Position numbers and translations under genes: made by a program
Source of the DNA: DASVVT01 sp036386415
GTDB lineage: Bacteria > Acidobacteriota > Blastocatellia > Pyrinomonadales > Pyrinomonadaceae
Direction: 5' to 3'
Assembly: GCA_036386415.1 (NCBI GenBank)
Contig: DASVVT010000088.1
Coordinates: 77,259-141,258, forward strand
DNA: 64,000 bases
The notes under the pieces: model-generated
Seen by the model: the letters and a program-made list of their open reading frames with translations, nothing else
Told to the model about the DNA's origin: nothing
Databases searched by the model: none
Part shown: piece after piece, positions 1 through 8,921 of the stretch
Position numbering within the stretch: position 1 is the stretch's first letter
Layout of the letters: every line of letters begins with the position of its first letter

Positions 1-314
1 GCCTGCTTACGCTATGGCCGGCAGGCGCGCTTGTGATGTACCCCTTGATGAGAGCCGACGGATTGATGGATTCGTCAGCGTAAAAGTAGTGCCTTAGACG
101 CAGGCAGGATATGCCCTTAGTTTGTAGATGTCAATAGTCAAGAGGGCGGCGCCAGAGCGGGCAGCGGCTCACACTTCCAAGCAAGCTCCAGGCTTTAGGT
201 GCGCTCACTGTGTAGGATCGATGCTTCTACCACTTGTTAGGAGATTGCAGCTAATAGTAGCCGGAATTAAACGGGGTTCCACCAGACGGGTCAGCACCGT
301 GTAATTCAAATATG
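1..314. other. non-coding stretch at window edge
   Basis: I see no convincing gene here. The short frames on both strands have no recognisable domain, no good ribosome-binding site and run through each other. It lies downstream of the minus-strand WG-repeat gene. Confidence 0.5.
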
Positions 315-725
315 TTATTGCCCAATGTAGCCCCATTTACCTTTGACCTCGACAGCCGCCAGCCCTTCGGAAAAGTCGTACACGCTATTGTACTGCGGCT
401 GTATGACGACCTTGCCCGTCGTATCAATGAAATCTTCTTTCGTGCGAAAGCCGGGCAGGCCACCATCCTCACGCTCGACGGAGATGATCGCCAGCCCTCC
501 CGAGAATGGCGTGAAACTCGCGAATTGAAGATAACCGGGGTTAAACTGCGGCTCGATGGTCTTACCCGTTCTGTCTATGAAACCCAGCTTGTGCTTCACG
601 CTGATGGGGAATAATCTTTCCGGCGCAGGCGTAGGTGGATGGTCAGGCGTCTGACTTTGCGTGTGTACGCTATGGCAGGAGACCGTCAACGAAAGTAAGA
701 CCGGAACGGAAATGATCGTCCTCAA
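315..725 (-). CDS. WG-repeat lipoprotein-like protein (probably truncated)
   Basis: A 136-residue protein. An N-terminal hydrophobic segment ends in a lipobox-like LTVSC (Cys17), so it is probably exported and possibly lipid-anchored. Residues about 45-136 carry WG-type repeats: KLGFIDRTGKTIEPQF, then FIDTTGKVVIQPQY, then KWGYIGQ at the stop. WG repeats form small beta units, usually in series of four or more; the molecular role is unknown. The last repeat breaks off just after its opening GKWGYI, where homologues continue with a D-x-x-G-K stretch. The gene may therefore be cut short by a mutation; I found no clean continuation in another frame. No operon partner is evident. The WG family is clear; the function is not. 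Confidence 0.7.
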   Translation of the reverse strand: MRTIISVPVLLSLTVSCHSVHTQSQTPDHPPTPAPERLFPISVKHKLGFIDRTGKTIEPQFNPGYLQFASFTPFSGGLAIISVEREDGGLPGFRTKEDFIDTTGKVVIQPQYNSVYDFSEGLAAVEVKGKWGYIGQ

Positions 726-756
726 CTTCCTCGCTCTCCTTCAGGGAAAATGCTCG

Positions 757-862
757 ACCCTTTGCGATCCTTTGCGTGATTTACTTTGCGTCCTTTGCGT
801 TTAAACGCCCTTTCAAACGCAAAGGACGCAAAGGATTTCGCAAAGGACGCCGCAGAGACACT
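757..862. repeat. CGCAAAG-type inverted repeat, copy H1
   Basis: Left arm has CCTTTGCG units (764-802), right arm has CGCAAAGGA units (819-850), meeting around AAACGCCCTTTCAAACG. Related copies lie at 19862-19955, 29826-29928 and 34308-34398. It sits between the M48 gene stop and the WG-gene start. Confidence 0.8.
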
Positions 863-927
863 TCCGACCCTTGCCTCTCATCATTGATTGAAATGATAAA
901 AGGCACGATTATTCCTCGCTTACTCTT

Positions 928-3723
928 TCATCCCTGCTTCCGTGTGAGATTCAAAACATAGGCCGTCTGGTCTGCGGTTAAGACAAACAGCTTTTGACCA
1001 TCGGCGCTGAACTGTGCCAGCGAGACGGCGCTGGGAAAGAGGAACTGCTCACGCTTCTGCATGGTCGAAAGATCGTAGACGATCAACTGGCCGCGCTCGT
1101 TTTCGACGCAGAGGAGACCGCCCGATTTGGAGATGGCCGGGTGGCCTCCGAAGAAGTGCCCCTTCTGCTCGCCGCTCGAAAGTGAATAGACGAGGACGCG
1201 ATTCCTCGTATCGGAGATGACAACCCAGTTCCCGGCCACGCTTATGTCCGAGATGCGAAAAGAGCCTTTGCCCGTTTCAATCAGGAGCGCGCCCGTCCGG
1301 TTGCCCGTCTGCGCGTCGAGCGTTTGAATGAAATAGTCTCCCTCTTTCTCTTTCATCATCGACAACCGGCTGCTTAAAACAGGATCGGCCTTGATCAACG
1401 CCCTGGCTGCGCCGGTCGTGACAGACCACAGGAGCGCAAGCGCCCCCTCGTTCGGATTGAGATAGACCTGCGGTGCTTCCTTCGGAAAGCTACGTGTCCA
1501 GAGCGTCGCGCCGGAGCGCGCGTCGTGAATCTCCACAAGGACGTTCTCTGTCGGGGAGCCACCCTTTTTGGCCGGTTTTGTCAGGACGACGAAAGGGCCG
1601 TGCTGGCTGGCCTTTGTCTCCTCGTCGATCTTCATCCCCTGGCTCGCCTTGCGGCTCGCGAGGTCGAATCGTGCGATTAATCGTCCGGTCTCCTCGAATT
1701 TAGGGAAATCGGCGTAGAGCGACCCGTCCGCGATGTGTGCGCCGCGAAAGCCGCGAATGTGTAGAATGCGCTCACCCCTGTTTAAATCCCAGACCGCGCC
1801 GCGCGTGCGCTCGGAAACGGCCAACCACTTCAGATCAGGGGAGAGCGCGGCGGCGCGCAGTCGGCCAAAGGAGGTTCGCGGCAGGATCACTTTCGCACGC
1901 AAAGCCCCGCTCTCCAACTCGTAGAGCCCAAGCTCGCCGTTGCGCTGTTCGCCGACTAACACCTGATCGTAGATGTCTACGGCAGACTGCTTGTTCGCCA
2001 TGAAAATCTTCTTCGTGTTGAGGTCCATGATGCCTACGGGGAAGTCCTCGACGGGGCGAATCATCAGATAGTCGCCATGCGCGGCGGGCGTCAGGCTGGC
2101 GCGCCCGACCGAAAGCTCGCTCAGCACACGCCCCTCCGGGAAACTGACGAGCGCCGCCTTTTTCACGTCTTCGTGGCTGATTCCGACAATCCGATCCGGG
2201 GCGGTGAAAGCGAACCCGCCTCCGATATACTTCTTAGCCTGGCCGCGCAAAGGGGTGGCCTCACGCGTCGTCATATCGACAGCAATGGCCGAATCACTAT
2301 AACCCGCAACGAAGTAACGCGCGTCGGGCGAAAACCCCATGTTGAGGATGTTCACCTCCTCATCTTCATTGAGCAGCGCGAATAAGGTCAGAATCAAATA
2401 CTCAAGGTCATTCTTCGGCGTATAGATGGCCTTCTTCTGGAAGACCTGCGTATCTGTGGCAACATCGAAGAGCGTCAGGTCGAAAGTCCTGTTCAGGCAG
2501 GCGAGCGTCTTGCCGTCCGGTGAGAGCGCCGTCTGCATGCATCCCTTGAGGATCACCATCTCGCGCACAGATTTCAACTTCTGGTCGGCGAGACTCCAGG
2601 ACTCGACGCGCAGATTCGAGTTGTAAAAGACGATGAAGTGCGAGTCGGGCGTAAACTGCGCGGGACGCGCTTCAGGAGCGTCGATGCGAAACAGTAGCTT
2701 GAAGGGGTCGCGCGAGAGCACGTTGATTCCCGAATCGTCCTGGGCCAGCACGTACTTGCCATCGGGGCTGAAGCGCAGGTGCGTGACGTCGCCCCTGAGC
2801 GGCGGCTCAAGCTGCTTCTTCCAGACCACATCATGCAGCGCCTCCTTGCCCCCCAGACCGGAGTAGTTGATAACCTCTGCCTGCCATTTCTGAAACTCTC
2901 CTGCGTTTGCGGCGGCACGCTGCTCAATGCACTCGGCTGGAACAGAAGAGACGACCTTGAGTATCTCGCGCAGGCGTCGCTCATCGGGCCTGGTCGCGCC
3001 AAAGACATCGGAGAACCATCCGCCCGTTCTGCCCTTGGTCTCGGCCAGGCGATCCCAGAAGGTGGCGAAGGCTTGCGGGTTGTAGCCCGCGCTCGTCATC
3101 GCGTAGAGCGCGATCTGATCGGCGACCAGTTGCCCCTTCTCGCCGTGCCCGTCGCCGCGACCGCAGGCTTCGGGTTTGCGCCCTATGTTCTCCAGAAACT
3201 GGTTATACTTTTCAAAGATGTCGCGCCGGTCTCCCACCTGCTCGACCTTGAGCACCTGGCGCCATAGGCACGTCATACCTATCGCGCCCTCGTGCGCGAT
3301 ATTGTGTCCAAGCTCGTGCGCCAGCACGCCCGCCAGCTCATCTTCGCTGCGCGCGAAGGCGATCAGCTTGCGCGAGACGTAGACGCGCCCGCCCGGCAAA
3401 GTAAAAGCGTTGGCTTCGGCTTGATCGTAGATGAAAAATTGAAGGCGCAGCCCGGTCGGGAGCTGACGGGCTAAGCGTTCGCCAATACGCCGTAAGTAAG
3501 CGCTCAGCTCATCATCCTGAATGACACGATAATCGCGCTGGATCCGCTCGGCGATGACCTCACCCAGGTCCATCTCCTGCTGAGGCGTGAAGATATTTTT
3601 CCCCGGCGGGATCACCGGAGGCGCGGGCGGCTGACATCGTTGCTGTGCCCAGACGGGCAATGCGAGCAGGCCGCCAACGAGCAATAGCAGGAGGCAGACG
3701 CGAAGCAAGTGATGCTTATTCAT
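928..3723 (-). CDS. M48 family metalloprotease with C-terminal beta-propeller
   Basis: 931 residues. A signal peptide (about 1-27, ending VWAQQ) implies export. The M48 peptidase domain spans about 48-270 and has the zinc motif HELGH (136-140). The rest (about 300-931) is a series of WD40/PQQ-like blades such as LRFSPDGKYVLAQDDSG and LSPDLKWLAVSERTRGA, expected to form a propeller for protein binding. M48 proteases of this type (BepA/Oma1 relatives) handle envelope protein quality control, usually with TPRs rather than a propeller. The third zinc ligand in M48 is normally the Glu of an E-x-x-A-D motif; here the matching stretch reads QLVADQIALYAM, with Gln in that place. Single gene, with long intergenic space upstream. 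The family is secure; activity is uncertain. Confidence 0.88.
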   Translation of the reverse strand: MNKHHLLRVCLLLLLVGGLLALPVWAQQRCQPPAPPVIPPGKNIFTPQQEMDLGEVIAERIQRDYRVIQDDELSAYLRRIGERLARQLPTGLRLQFFIYDQAEANAFTLPGGRVYVSRKLIAFARSEDELAGVLAHELGHNIAHEGAIGMTCLWRQVLKVEQVGDRRDIFEKYNQFLENIGRKPEACGRGDGHGEKGQLVADQIALYAMTSAGYNPQAFATFWDRLAETKGRTGGWFSDVFGATRPDERRLREILKVVSSVPAECIEQRAAANAGEFQKWQAEVINYSGLGGKEALHDVVWKKQLEPPLRGDVTHLRFSPDGKYVLAQDDSGINVLSRDPFKLLFRIDAPEARPAQFTPDSHFIVFYNSNLRVESWSLADQKLKSVREMVILKGCMQTALSPDGKTLACLNRTFDLTLFDVATDTQVFQKKAIYTPKNDLEYLILTLFALLNEDEEVNILNMGFSPDARYFVAGYSDSAIAVDMTTREATPLRGQAKKYIGGGFAFTAPDRIVGISHEDVKKAALVSFPEGRVLSELSVGRASLTPAAHGDYLMIRPVEDFPVGIMDLNTKKIFMANKQSAVDIYDQVLVGEQRNGELGLYELESGALRAKVILPRTSFGRLRAAALSPDLKWLAVSERTRGAVWDLNRGERILHIRGFRGAHIADGSLYADFPKFEETGRLIARFDLASRKASQGMKIDEETKASQHGPFVVLTKPAKKGGSPTENVLVEIHDARSGATLWTRSFPKEAPQVYLNPNEGALALLWSVTTGAARALIKADPVLSSRLSMMKEKEGDYFIQTLDAQTGNRTGALLIETGKGSFRISDISVAGNWVVISDTRNRVLVYSLSSGEQKGHFFGGHPAISKSGGLLCVENERGQLIVYDLSTMQKREQFLFPSAVSLAQFSADGQKLFVLTADQTAYVLNLTRKQG

Positions 3724-3898
3724 AGCGACTCCCGATCAGCTCTTTTAAAATTTATCAGGGGAATACTTTTCTTCTTTCAGAAGCATCCGGGGAACTGTCT
3801 ATGTCGGAGGCTGCTTGAGACGACTGCGTTGAGGCAGCAGTCATGTAAAACTCTGATGCGTAATTGATTTTACCGCAGAGCAACTCTCAACGTAAAAT

Positions 3899-3987
<89 letters not shown>

Positions 3988-4006
3988 CTTTTAGAGGAAG
4001 AGCAAC

Positions 4007-4960
4007 GTGCGATTCCCTTTCAAGTTACCGACTGAAAAAGAGTTTGATGCTGTCGGCTTCGGCCTCAACGCCGTAGACCATCTCGTGGTCGTGCCTGAAT
4101 ACCCGGCTTTCAATGCCAAGGTACGGTTCATCGAGCACAAGCAGTCAGCCGGAGGGCAGACCGCTTCGGCGATGGTCGGATTACAGCGGCTGGGTTTGCG
4201 CACGGCATACGCGGGACGCTTCGGCTCGGATGCGGAAGGGCAGTTTGGCCTCATGTCGCTCAAGGGTGAAGGCGTTGACGTGAGGTTTGCGGAAGTTATC
4301 GAAGGGGCGCGCACGCAGACGGCCTTCATTATCATAGATGCACGGAGCGGCGAGCGAACGATCACCTGGGATCGAGACGAGCGTCTGGGTTATCGCGCGG
4401 ATGAAGCGCCGATAGAGCTGGCTGCGCGCGGGCGTGTCCTGCACCTGGACGCGCACGACCCCGTAGCGTGCGCGCGACTGGCACAGAGGGCACGCGCGGT
4501 TGGGGCAGCCGTTTCCGCCGACATAGATAATATCTACGAGGGGCTGCCGGAGCTTCTGCCGCTCATAGATATTCTCATCGCCTCGACGGAATTCCCGCAT
4601 CGCCTGACGGGCATTCGCGACGAACGCGCGGCGCTCATCGAAACGAAAGCGCGTTACGGCTGCCGACTCGTTGGCATGACGCTCGGAGTGCGGGGCGCGC
4701 TTCTTTATCACGATGGCGTGTTCCTGGAGGCTCCAGCCTATGCTGTGCCGGGCGGGTGCCGCGACACGACGGGAGCGGGCGACGCCTTTCACGCGGGCTT
4801 TCTCTATGGGCTGCTTCGCGGCGAGGAGATCGAGACGAGCTTGAAGCTCGCCAACGCCACCGCCGCATTGAAATGCAGAAGCCTGGGAGCGCGCACCTCT
4901 CTCCCGTCTGAAACGCAGTTACACGAGTTCATCGAAGAGCAGCCGATGCCTCTCGGATAA
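4007..4960 (+). CDS. PfkB family carbohydrate kinase
   Basis: 317 residues, GTG start with a good upstream AGAGGAAGAG. Cytoplasmic sugar kinase of the ribokinase/PfkB fold. Signatures: N-terminal FGLNAVDHLVV (about 18-28), the conserved substrate region with AGGQTASAMVGLQRLG, and the C-terminal PfkB signature DTTGAGDAFHAGF (about 250-262), which holds the catalytic Asp and the GAGD anion hole. ATP phosphorylates a sugar hydroxyl; the substrate (ribose, fructose, a nucleoside or similar) cannot be told from sequence. Length is normal for the family. It stands alone between heptad repeats and a degenerate repeat, so context gives no pathway. Family call very sure, substrate unknown. Confidence 0.92.
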   Translation: MRFPFKLPTEKEFDAVGFGLNAVDHLVVVPEYPAFNAKVRFIEHKQSAGGQTASAMVGLQRLGLRTAYAGRFGSDAEGQFGLMSLKGEGVDVRFAEVIEGARTQTAFIIIDARSGERTITWDRDERLGYRADEAPIELAARGRVLHLDAHDPVACARLAQRARAVGAAVSADIDNIYEGLPELLPLIDILIASTEFPHRLTGIRDERAALIETKARYGCRLVGMTLGVRGALLYHDGVFLEAPAYAVPGGCRDTTGAGDAFHAGFLYGLLRGEEIETSLKLANATAALKCRSLGARTSLPSETQLHEFIEEQPMPLG

Positions 4961-5021
4961 TTAAAGCCGTAGTGTGTCAAACTGAGTGGATGGCAAAGGT
5001 TGTTCACCGCCTGGGCGCAGA

Positions 5022-5140
5022 TTGACCACCGCAGACATTGTGAACAAAGAGAGGGTACAGAGATTTGAAGAGCAGCGGACGCCTCTGTTGTGTCAGCTCT
5101 CTGCGTGACTGTGCGCCCCGGTGGTTAATCTTCGCTCGCA
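5022..5140. repeat. degenerate ACCGCAGAG-type inverted repeat
   Basis: Left part contains GATTGACCACCGCAGAC, right part contains GGTGGTTAATCTTCGCTC. It resembles the better-kept copy at 39338-39432 but the arms have drifted. The remainder of the 4961-5307 spacer shows no gene. Confidence 0.45.
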
Positions 5141-5307
5141 TCCAATCAAAAATCTGGTACAATCTCGCTCGCTCGTAATCTACAGATCTTTCCACTCAAT
5201 CAAAAGGGTGGGGCGTGCGTGGGGGTTTTCACACGCTTTCTCTGGTTCGAGGAGATGGTTCGCCACGCCACAACGCACGTAACCCAGTCCGACAGGAAAA
5301 ACTTGCC

Positions 5308-5850
5308 ATGAAACGATGCCCATCGTGCCAGCAAACTTATACGGATGACGCGCTCAGCTATTGCCCTGCTGACGGGACGCGCCTGGAAAACGAGCGGGCT
5401 GCTGCTCCGGCCATGGACCTTCAAGCCACGATCATGGCTCCGCCGCCGCCGAGCCCGCCGCCGCTCTCAGAGTCCTTCGGCGCCGAAGAGCAACCCTTGT
5501 CCGGCTATGAGACCAATGTGACGCCCTCTCTCTCCGGCTTTGAGACGACCACGCCGCCGGTTCAGACGCCTTCATGGGAATCCCTCCCGACCGCTGTGCA
5601 GCAACAGCATCAGAGCTTCACAGCGCCGCCCGCGCCCGAGGGCGCGAAGCGGCCAAAACCGATGGTCGCCTACATCACCATCGGGGCATCAATCGTCATC
5701 GCAGGCTTTCTGCTTTTCATCTGGCTCATTGGATTCATTTTAGGCGCTGGCGGCGCGCTCATACATCTCTTACTCCTCCTGGCGCTGCTCATCGGATTCG
5801 TCGGCATCGCCATAGGAGTATTTCTGCTGTTGACGGGTAAAAAGCAGTAG
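5308..5850 (+). CDS. zinc-ribbon, proline-rich membrane protein
   Basis: 180 residues from ATG 5308, chosen because AGGA lies about 10 bases upstream and the Cys motif starts at once. The N-terminus is a zinc ribbon: CPSCQQTY, then YCPADGTRL, i.e. Cys-x2-Cys-x10-Cys with a likely fourth ligand replaced (Asp). A linker of about 85 residues is rich in Pro, Thr and Ser. Two hydrophobic helices follow at about 130-150 and 153-176. Such ribbon-linker-membrane proteins are common in Acidobacteria and their function is unknown. The ribbon should lie in the cytoplasm and the helices in the inner membrane. No operon partner. Confidence 0.7.
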   Translation: MKRCPSCQQTYTDDALSYCPADGTRLENERAAAPAMDLQATIMAPPPPSPPPLSESFGAEEQPLSGYETNVTPSLSGFETTTPPVQTPSWESLPTAVQQQHQSFTAPPAPEGAKRPKPMVAYITIGASIVIAGFLLFIWLIGFILGAGGALIHLLLLLALLIGFVGIAIGVFLLLTGKKQ

Positions 5851-6002
5851 CCTCAGCGCTTTTACGCGAGCAGGTCATCTACATCCAGAATCATTCTCTG
5901 ATGAGAATGGCTTCCGGCTCACCCTCCCTGTCACGTTGAAACACTCTCCAAACCCAGTCCCCTTTCCACAACCGAAATGCAACGAAGGCTGAGGACGGGG
6001 AA
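5851..6002. other. spacer without gene
   Basis: Spacer between the zinc-ribbon gene and the CACGAAG inverted repeat. Nothing recognisable; the sequence resumes as spacer from 6082 to 6206. Confidence 0.4.
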
Positions 6003-6081
6003 CGATCCACGAAGACACACGAAGCAACACGAATAAGGCTCAATCTGGTTCGTGTTGCTTCGTGTGTCTTCGTGGATCGGT
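6003..6081. repeat. CACGAAG-type hairpin, copy G1
   Basis: Near-perfect hairpin. Left arm CGATCCACGAAGACACACGA continues with AGCAACACGAA; the right arm is its reverse complement. The loop reads TAAGGCTCAATCTGG. The copy at 8821-8900 is the same element in the opposite orientation. Confidence 0.9.
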
Positions 6082-6206
6082 CGCTGGCTCTCTTTTATTC
6101 TGCTATCTGGTTTAAGAGGTTAGCCCCTGAAACGGGAGATAGATAATCAAGTAGATTCCATCTCCATTTCCAGAGGGTTGGCGTGCGTTGATCTATCTGG
6201 TGGCAG

Positions 6207-6896
6207 CTATTTACGCAAACGCTCTTGGAACAGTGTGAGCACGCGCTGCCAGGCATCCGCAGCCGCTTGCGCGTTGTAGACTTCGGGGCGCGTGTCGTTG
6301 AAGAAAGCGTGGTCTGCGTCGTAGCTGACGACTTCGACCGGCAAGTCATACTTGCGAGCCGCTTCCTTGAGCCCTTCGACCTTCTCAGGCGTAATCCAGT
6401 TGTCGCGCGCGCCTGCGATAAAAAGGGTCGGGACTTTCAATCGTGCGAGCGTCTCTTCGTCTGGGATGTCGCCGTAGAACGGAGCCGCCGCACGAAGCGA
6501 CGCCATCTCGCAGGCGGCGCGAAGCGCGAACGTTCCGCCCATGCAGTAACCCGTGATGCAGACGCGCTCCGCAGCGTACGCGCGCCGCGCTTCTTCAATC
6601 GCCCGCCCTATCGTATCCAGCCCATCTTCCATCGCCAGCTCGTGCATGAGCCTCGATGCTTCCTCCGCGTCCTGCGCGATCTTTCCTCGATAAAGGTCGG
6701 GCGCGATGCAAAGATAGCCCTCTTTCGCGTAACGCCCGGCGAGGTCGCGCACGTGGCCGTTGACTCCCCACCACTCCTGTATGAGGATGACGGCTGCGCC
6801 TTCCACCCGGCCAGCATCTTCCGGGACGGCGACGAAAGCGGTCGTCGCCCCGTTCCGTGTCTCAAACTTTAGAGCCTCTGTTTTCATAGTGGTCAA
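6207..6896 (-). CDS. dienelactone hydrolase family protein
   Basis: 229 residues, cytoplasmic alpha/beta hydrolase. Visible catalytic parts: nucleophile elbow GYCMGG (Cys about 117), acid Asp in FIAGARDNWITP (about 172) and His in YDADHAFFND (about 203). The Cys-Asp-His triad and EWWGVNGHVRDLAGRYA near the N-terminus are typical of the dienelactone hydrolase family (carboxymethylenebutenolidase-like), which hydrolyse lactones or small esters. Length is normal. Nothing around it points to an aromatic degradation pathway, so the substrate is unknown. It lies with the amidohydrolase gene between inverted copies of the CACGAAG hairpin (6003 and 8821). Start could also be the Met at residue 4. Confidence 0.9.
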   Translation of the reverse strand: MTTMKTEALKFETRNGATTAFVAVPEDAGRVEGAAVILIQEWWGVNGHVRDLAGRYAKEGYLCIAPDLYRGKIAQDAEEASRLMHELAMEDGLDTIGRAIEEARRAYAAERVCITGYCMGGTFALRAACEMASLRAAAPFYGDIPDEETLARLKVPTLFIAGARDNWITPEKVEGLKEAARKYDLPVEVVSYDADHAFFNDTRPEVYNAQAAADAWQRVLTLFQERLRK

Positions 6897-6997
6897 TGAT
6901 CCCCGGTCTGGAAAAGTAATTATCTGTAGCGCGAGCGAGCGAGCTTCTGTTTTGAGCGAGCAGATTATATGGTATTCGTCGCGAACTTCCCAAATTC

Positions 6998-7110
6998 CTT
7001 GTCAGTTGTCAGTTGTCCGTAGTCCGTTGTTTCCGTTTGCCTCTGCGAGCGGCTTCGGCGAAAATCGAGCAACGGACAATGGACAACTGACAACTGACTA
7101 CGGACAGCCT
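6998..7110. repeat. GTCAGTT/GTCCGTA heptad inverted repeat
   Basis: Left arm TTGTCAGTTGTCAGTTGTCC, right arm GGACAACTGACAACTGACTA; unit length is seven. It ends right at the start codon region of the amidohydrolase gene (7115), leaving no room for a normal ribosome-binding site outside the repeat. Confidence 0.85.
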
Positions 7111-7114
7111 TTTT

Positions 7115-8803
7115 ATGAAAATCATCACAGCCACATTAACAAGCATCGCGCTCTGTCTCATGACCGTCGGCGCGAGAGTTGAGACGGCAGACCTCATCTT
7201 TAAGAACGGCAACATCTACACGGTCAACGACCGCGCGCCGCGCGCGCAGGCGCTAGCGGTCAAAGGCGACCGCATCGTTTTCGTCGGCTCTGATAGTGGG
7301 GCGATGAAGTACGCTGGAAAGCAGACGCGCGTCATAGACCTGCACGGCCAGACGGTCGTGCCCGGAATGACAGACGCGCACTATCACCTCATCGGCGTAG
7401 GCCAGCGCGAGATGACCCTTAACCTGGAAGGCACGACCGGCCTCGAAGATTTTCTGGCGAAGGTTAAAGCGCGCGTTGACCGCGCCCGTCCCGGCGAATG
7501 GGTCACAGGGCGCGGCTGGATCGAGACCTTCTGGAAGCCGCCAGTCTTTCCCACACGCCAAGACCTGGATCGCGTCGCGCCTCATAATCCGGTCTTCCTC
7601 GAACGAGCCGACGGCCACGGAGCAGTAGTCAACAGTGCGGCGCTGAAGATCGCCGCGATTGATCGAAAGACGCCCAACCCTTTCGGCGGAGAGATATCGA
7701 AAGATAAGGTGACGGGCGAGCCCAATGGGATGCTTCTGGACAACGCTCATGATCTGATCACCAAACACATTCCGCCCACGACTGCTGCCGAACTGGAGCA
7801 GGCCGTTCTGCTCGGAGTCCGCCGCAGCATCGAGTTGGGCTGGTGTCAGATTCATGATGCGGGCGGAAGCTACGCTGACGTTGCGCTCTACAGAAAACTC
7901 TATGGCGAAGGGAAGATCAAGCTACGCATCTACAAGGCCGTTTCCGGGCCGGGCGAGGAGGCGACGCGCCTGCTGAATGATGCGCCGCTCATCGGAGTCG
8001 ATGAGGGGCGCTTTACGCTGCGCACGATCAAAGTCCACTTTGACGGCGCGCTCGGCTCAAGGGGTGCGGCGCTGCTTGAGCCATATGCGGACGCGCCGGA
8101 AACTTCTGGATTTCTCACGGTCAAAGAAGAAGAGCTGCTGCCAATGCTCACGGAAGCTCTGCGCCGTGGCATTCAGGTCGAGACGCACGCCATCGGCGAC
8201 CGCGCCAATCGCACCATTCTGGATCTATATGAGAAGGCGTTGGCCGCCGTGCCTCCCGACGCGCGGAAGATACGCGAGCCTCGCTGGCGCGTCGAACACG
8301 CGCAGATCGTCAACCCCCTGGACATCCCGCGCTTTGCACGCCTCGGCGTGATCCCTTCGATGCAGGCATCGCACGCCATCGGCGACCTGCATTTTGCGCC
8401 GCGCCGCCTCGGCCTTAAGCGTTTGGAAGGGGCGTACGCCTGGCAGAGCTTCATCAAGGCGGGCTCTATCATCGCCGGGGGCTCCGATGCCCCGGTCGAG
8501 CGCGGCGAGCCGATGATAGAGTTTTACGCGGCGGTCGCGCGTCGCGACCAGAAGGGTTTCTCCGGCGAAGGATGGCACGCGGAACAGGCACTCTCGCGCG
8601 AGCAGGCGCTGAAGATGTTCACCATCTGGCCTGCTTACGCCGCATTTGAAGAGAAGCTCAAAGGCTCAATCGGGCCCGGCAAGCTCGCAGACCTGACAGT
8701 GCTCTCGGCTGACATCATGAAAATCTCAGAGCCGGAGATACTCAAGACGCGCTGCCTGATGACCGTCATCGGCGGTGAAGTGGTCTACGAGGCGGGTCTG
8801 TAG
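7115..8803 (+). CDS. amidohydrolase family protein (YtcJ-like)
   Basis: 562 residues. An N-terminal hydrophobic segment (about 1-18) suggests export. The amidohydrolase fold is marked by the metal motif DAHYHL after VVPGMT (about 85-90), by ETHAIGDRANRTILDLYE (about 352-369) with the mid-barrel His, by VEHAQIV, and by the late Asp in GGSDAPVERGEP. Members of this YtcJ/amidohydrolase-3 group hydrolyse amide or related C-N bonds; substrates are mostly undefined. Length fits the group (about 530-570). The gene begins directly after a heptad repeat. Transcription partners are not evident because the neighbours run the other way. Confidence 0.9.
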   Translation: MKIITATLTSIALCLMTVGARVETADLIFKNGNIYTVNDRAPRAQALAVKGDRIVFVGSDSGAMKYAGKQTRVIDLHGQTVVPGMTDAHYHLIGVGQREMTLNLEGTTGLEDFLAKVKARVDRARPGEWVTGRGWIETFWKPPVFPTRQDLDRVAPHNPVFLERADGHGAVVNSAALKIAAIDRKTPNPFGGEISKDKVTGEPNGMLLDNAHDLITKHIPPTTAAELEQAVLLGVRRSIELGWCQIHDAGGSYADVALYRKLYGEGKIKLRIYKAVSGPGEEATRLLNDAPLIGVDEGRFTLRTIKVHFDGALGSRGAALLEPYADAPETSGFLTVKEEELLPMLTEALRRGIQVETHAIGDRANRTILDLYEKALAAVPPDARKIREPRWRVEHAQIVNPLDIPRFARLGVIPSMQASHAIGDLHFAPRRLGLKRLEGAYAWQSFIKAGSIIAGGSDAPVERGEPMIEFYAAVARRDQKGFSGEGWHAEQALSREQALKMFTIWPAYAAFEEKLKGSIGPGKLADLTVLSADIMKISEPEILKTRCLMTVIGGEVVYEAGL

Positions 8804-8820
8804 ATGGGACTAGAAGTGAA

Positions 8821-8900
8821 GACGATCCACGAAATCACACGAAGCAACACGAACCAGATTGAGCCTTATTCGTGTTGCTTCGTGTGTCTTCGTGGATCGT
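8821..8900. repeat. CACGAAG-type hairpin, copy G2 (inverted relative to G1)
   Basis: The same hairpin as 6003-6081, but its loop reads CCAGATTGAGCCTTA, the reverse complement of the G1 loop. The two copies differ by only two or three bases over about 78, so they form long inverted repeats about 2.7 kb apart. Confidence 0.9.
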
Positions 8901-8921
8901 CCTCTTCCTCTCTCTAGAAGG

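Noticed and set aside
251..472. 73-codon minus frame overlapping the WG gene
   Set aside because: Shifted frame over the WG gene; no domain, basic composition typical of a shadow.
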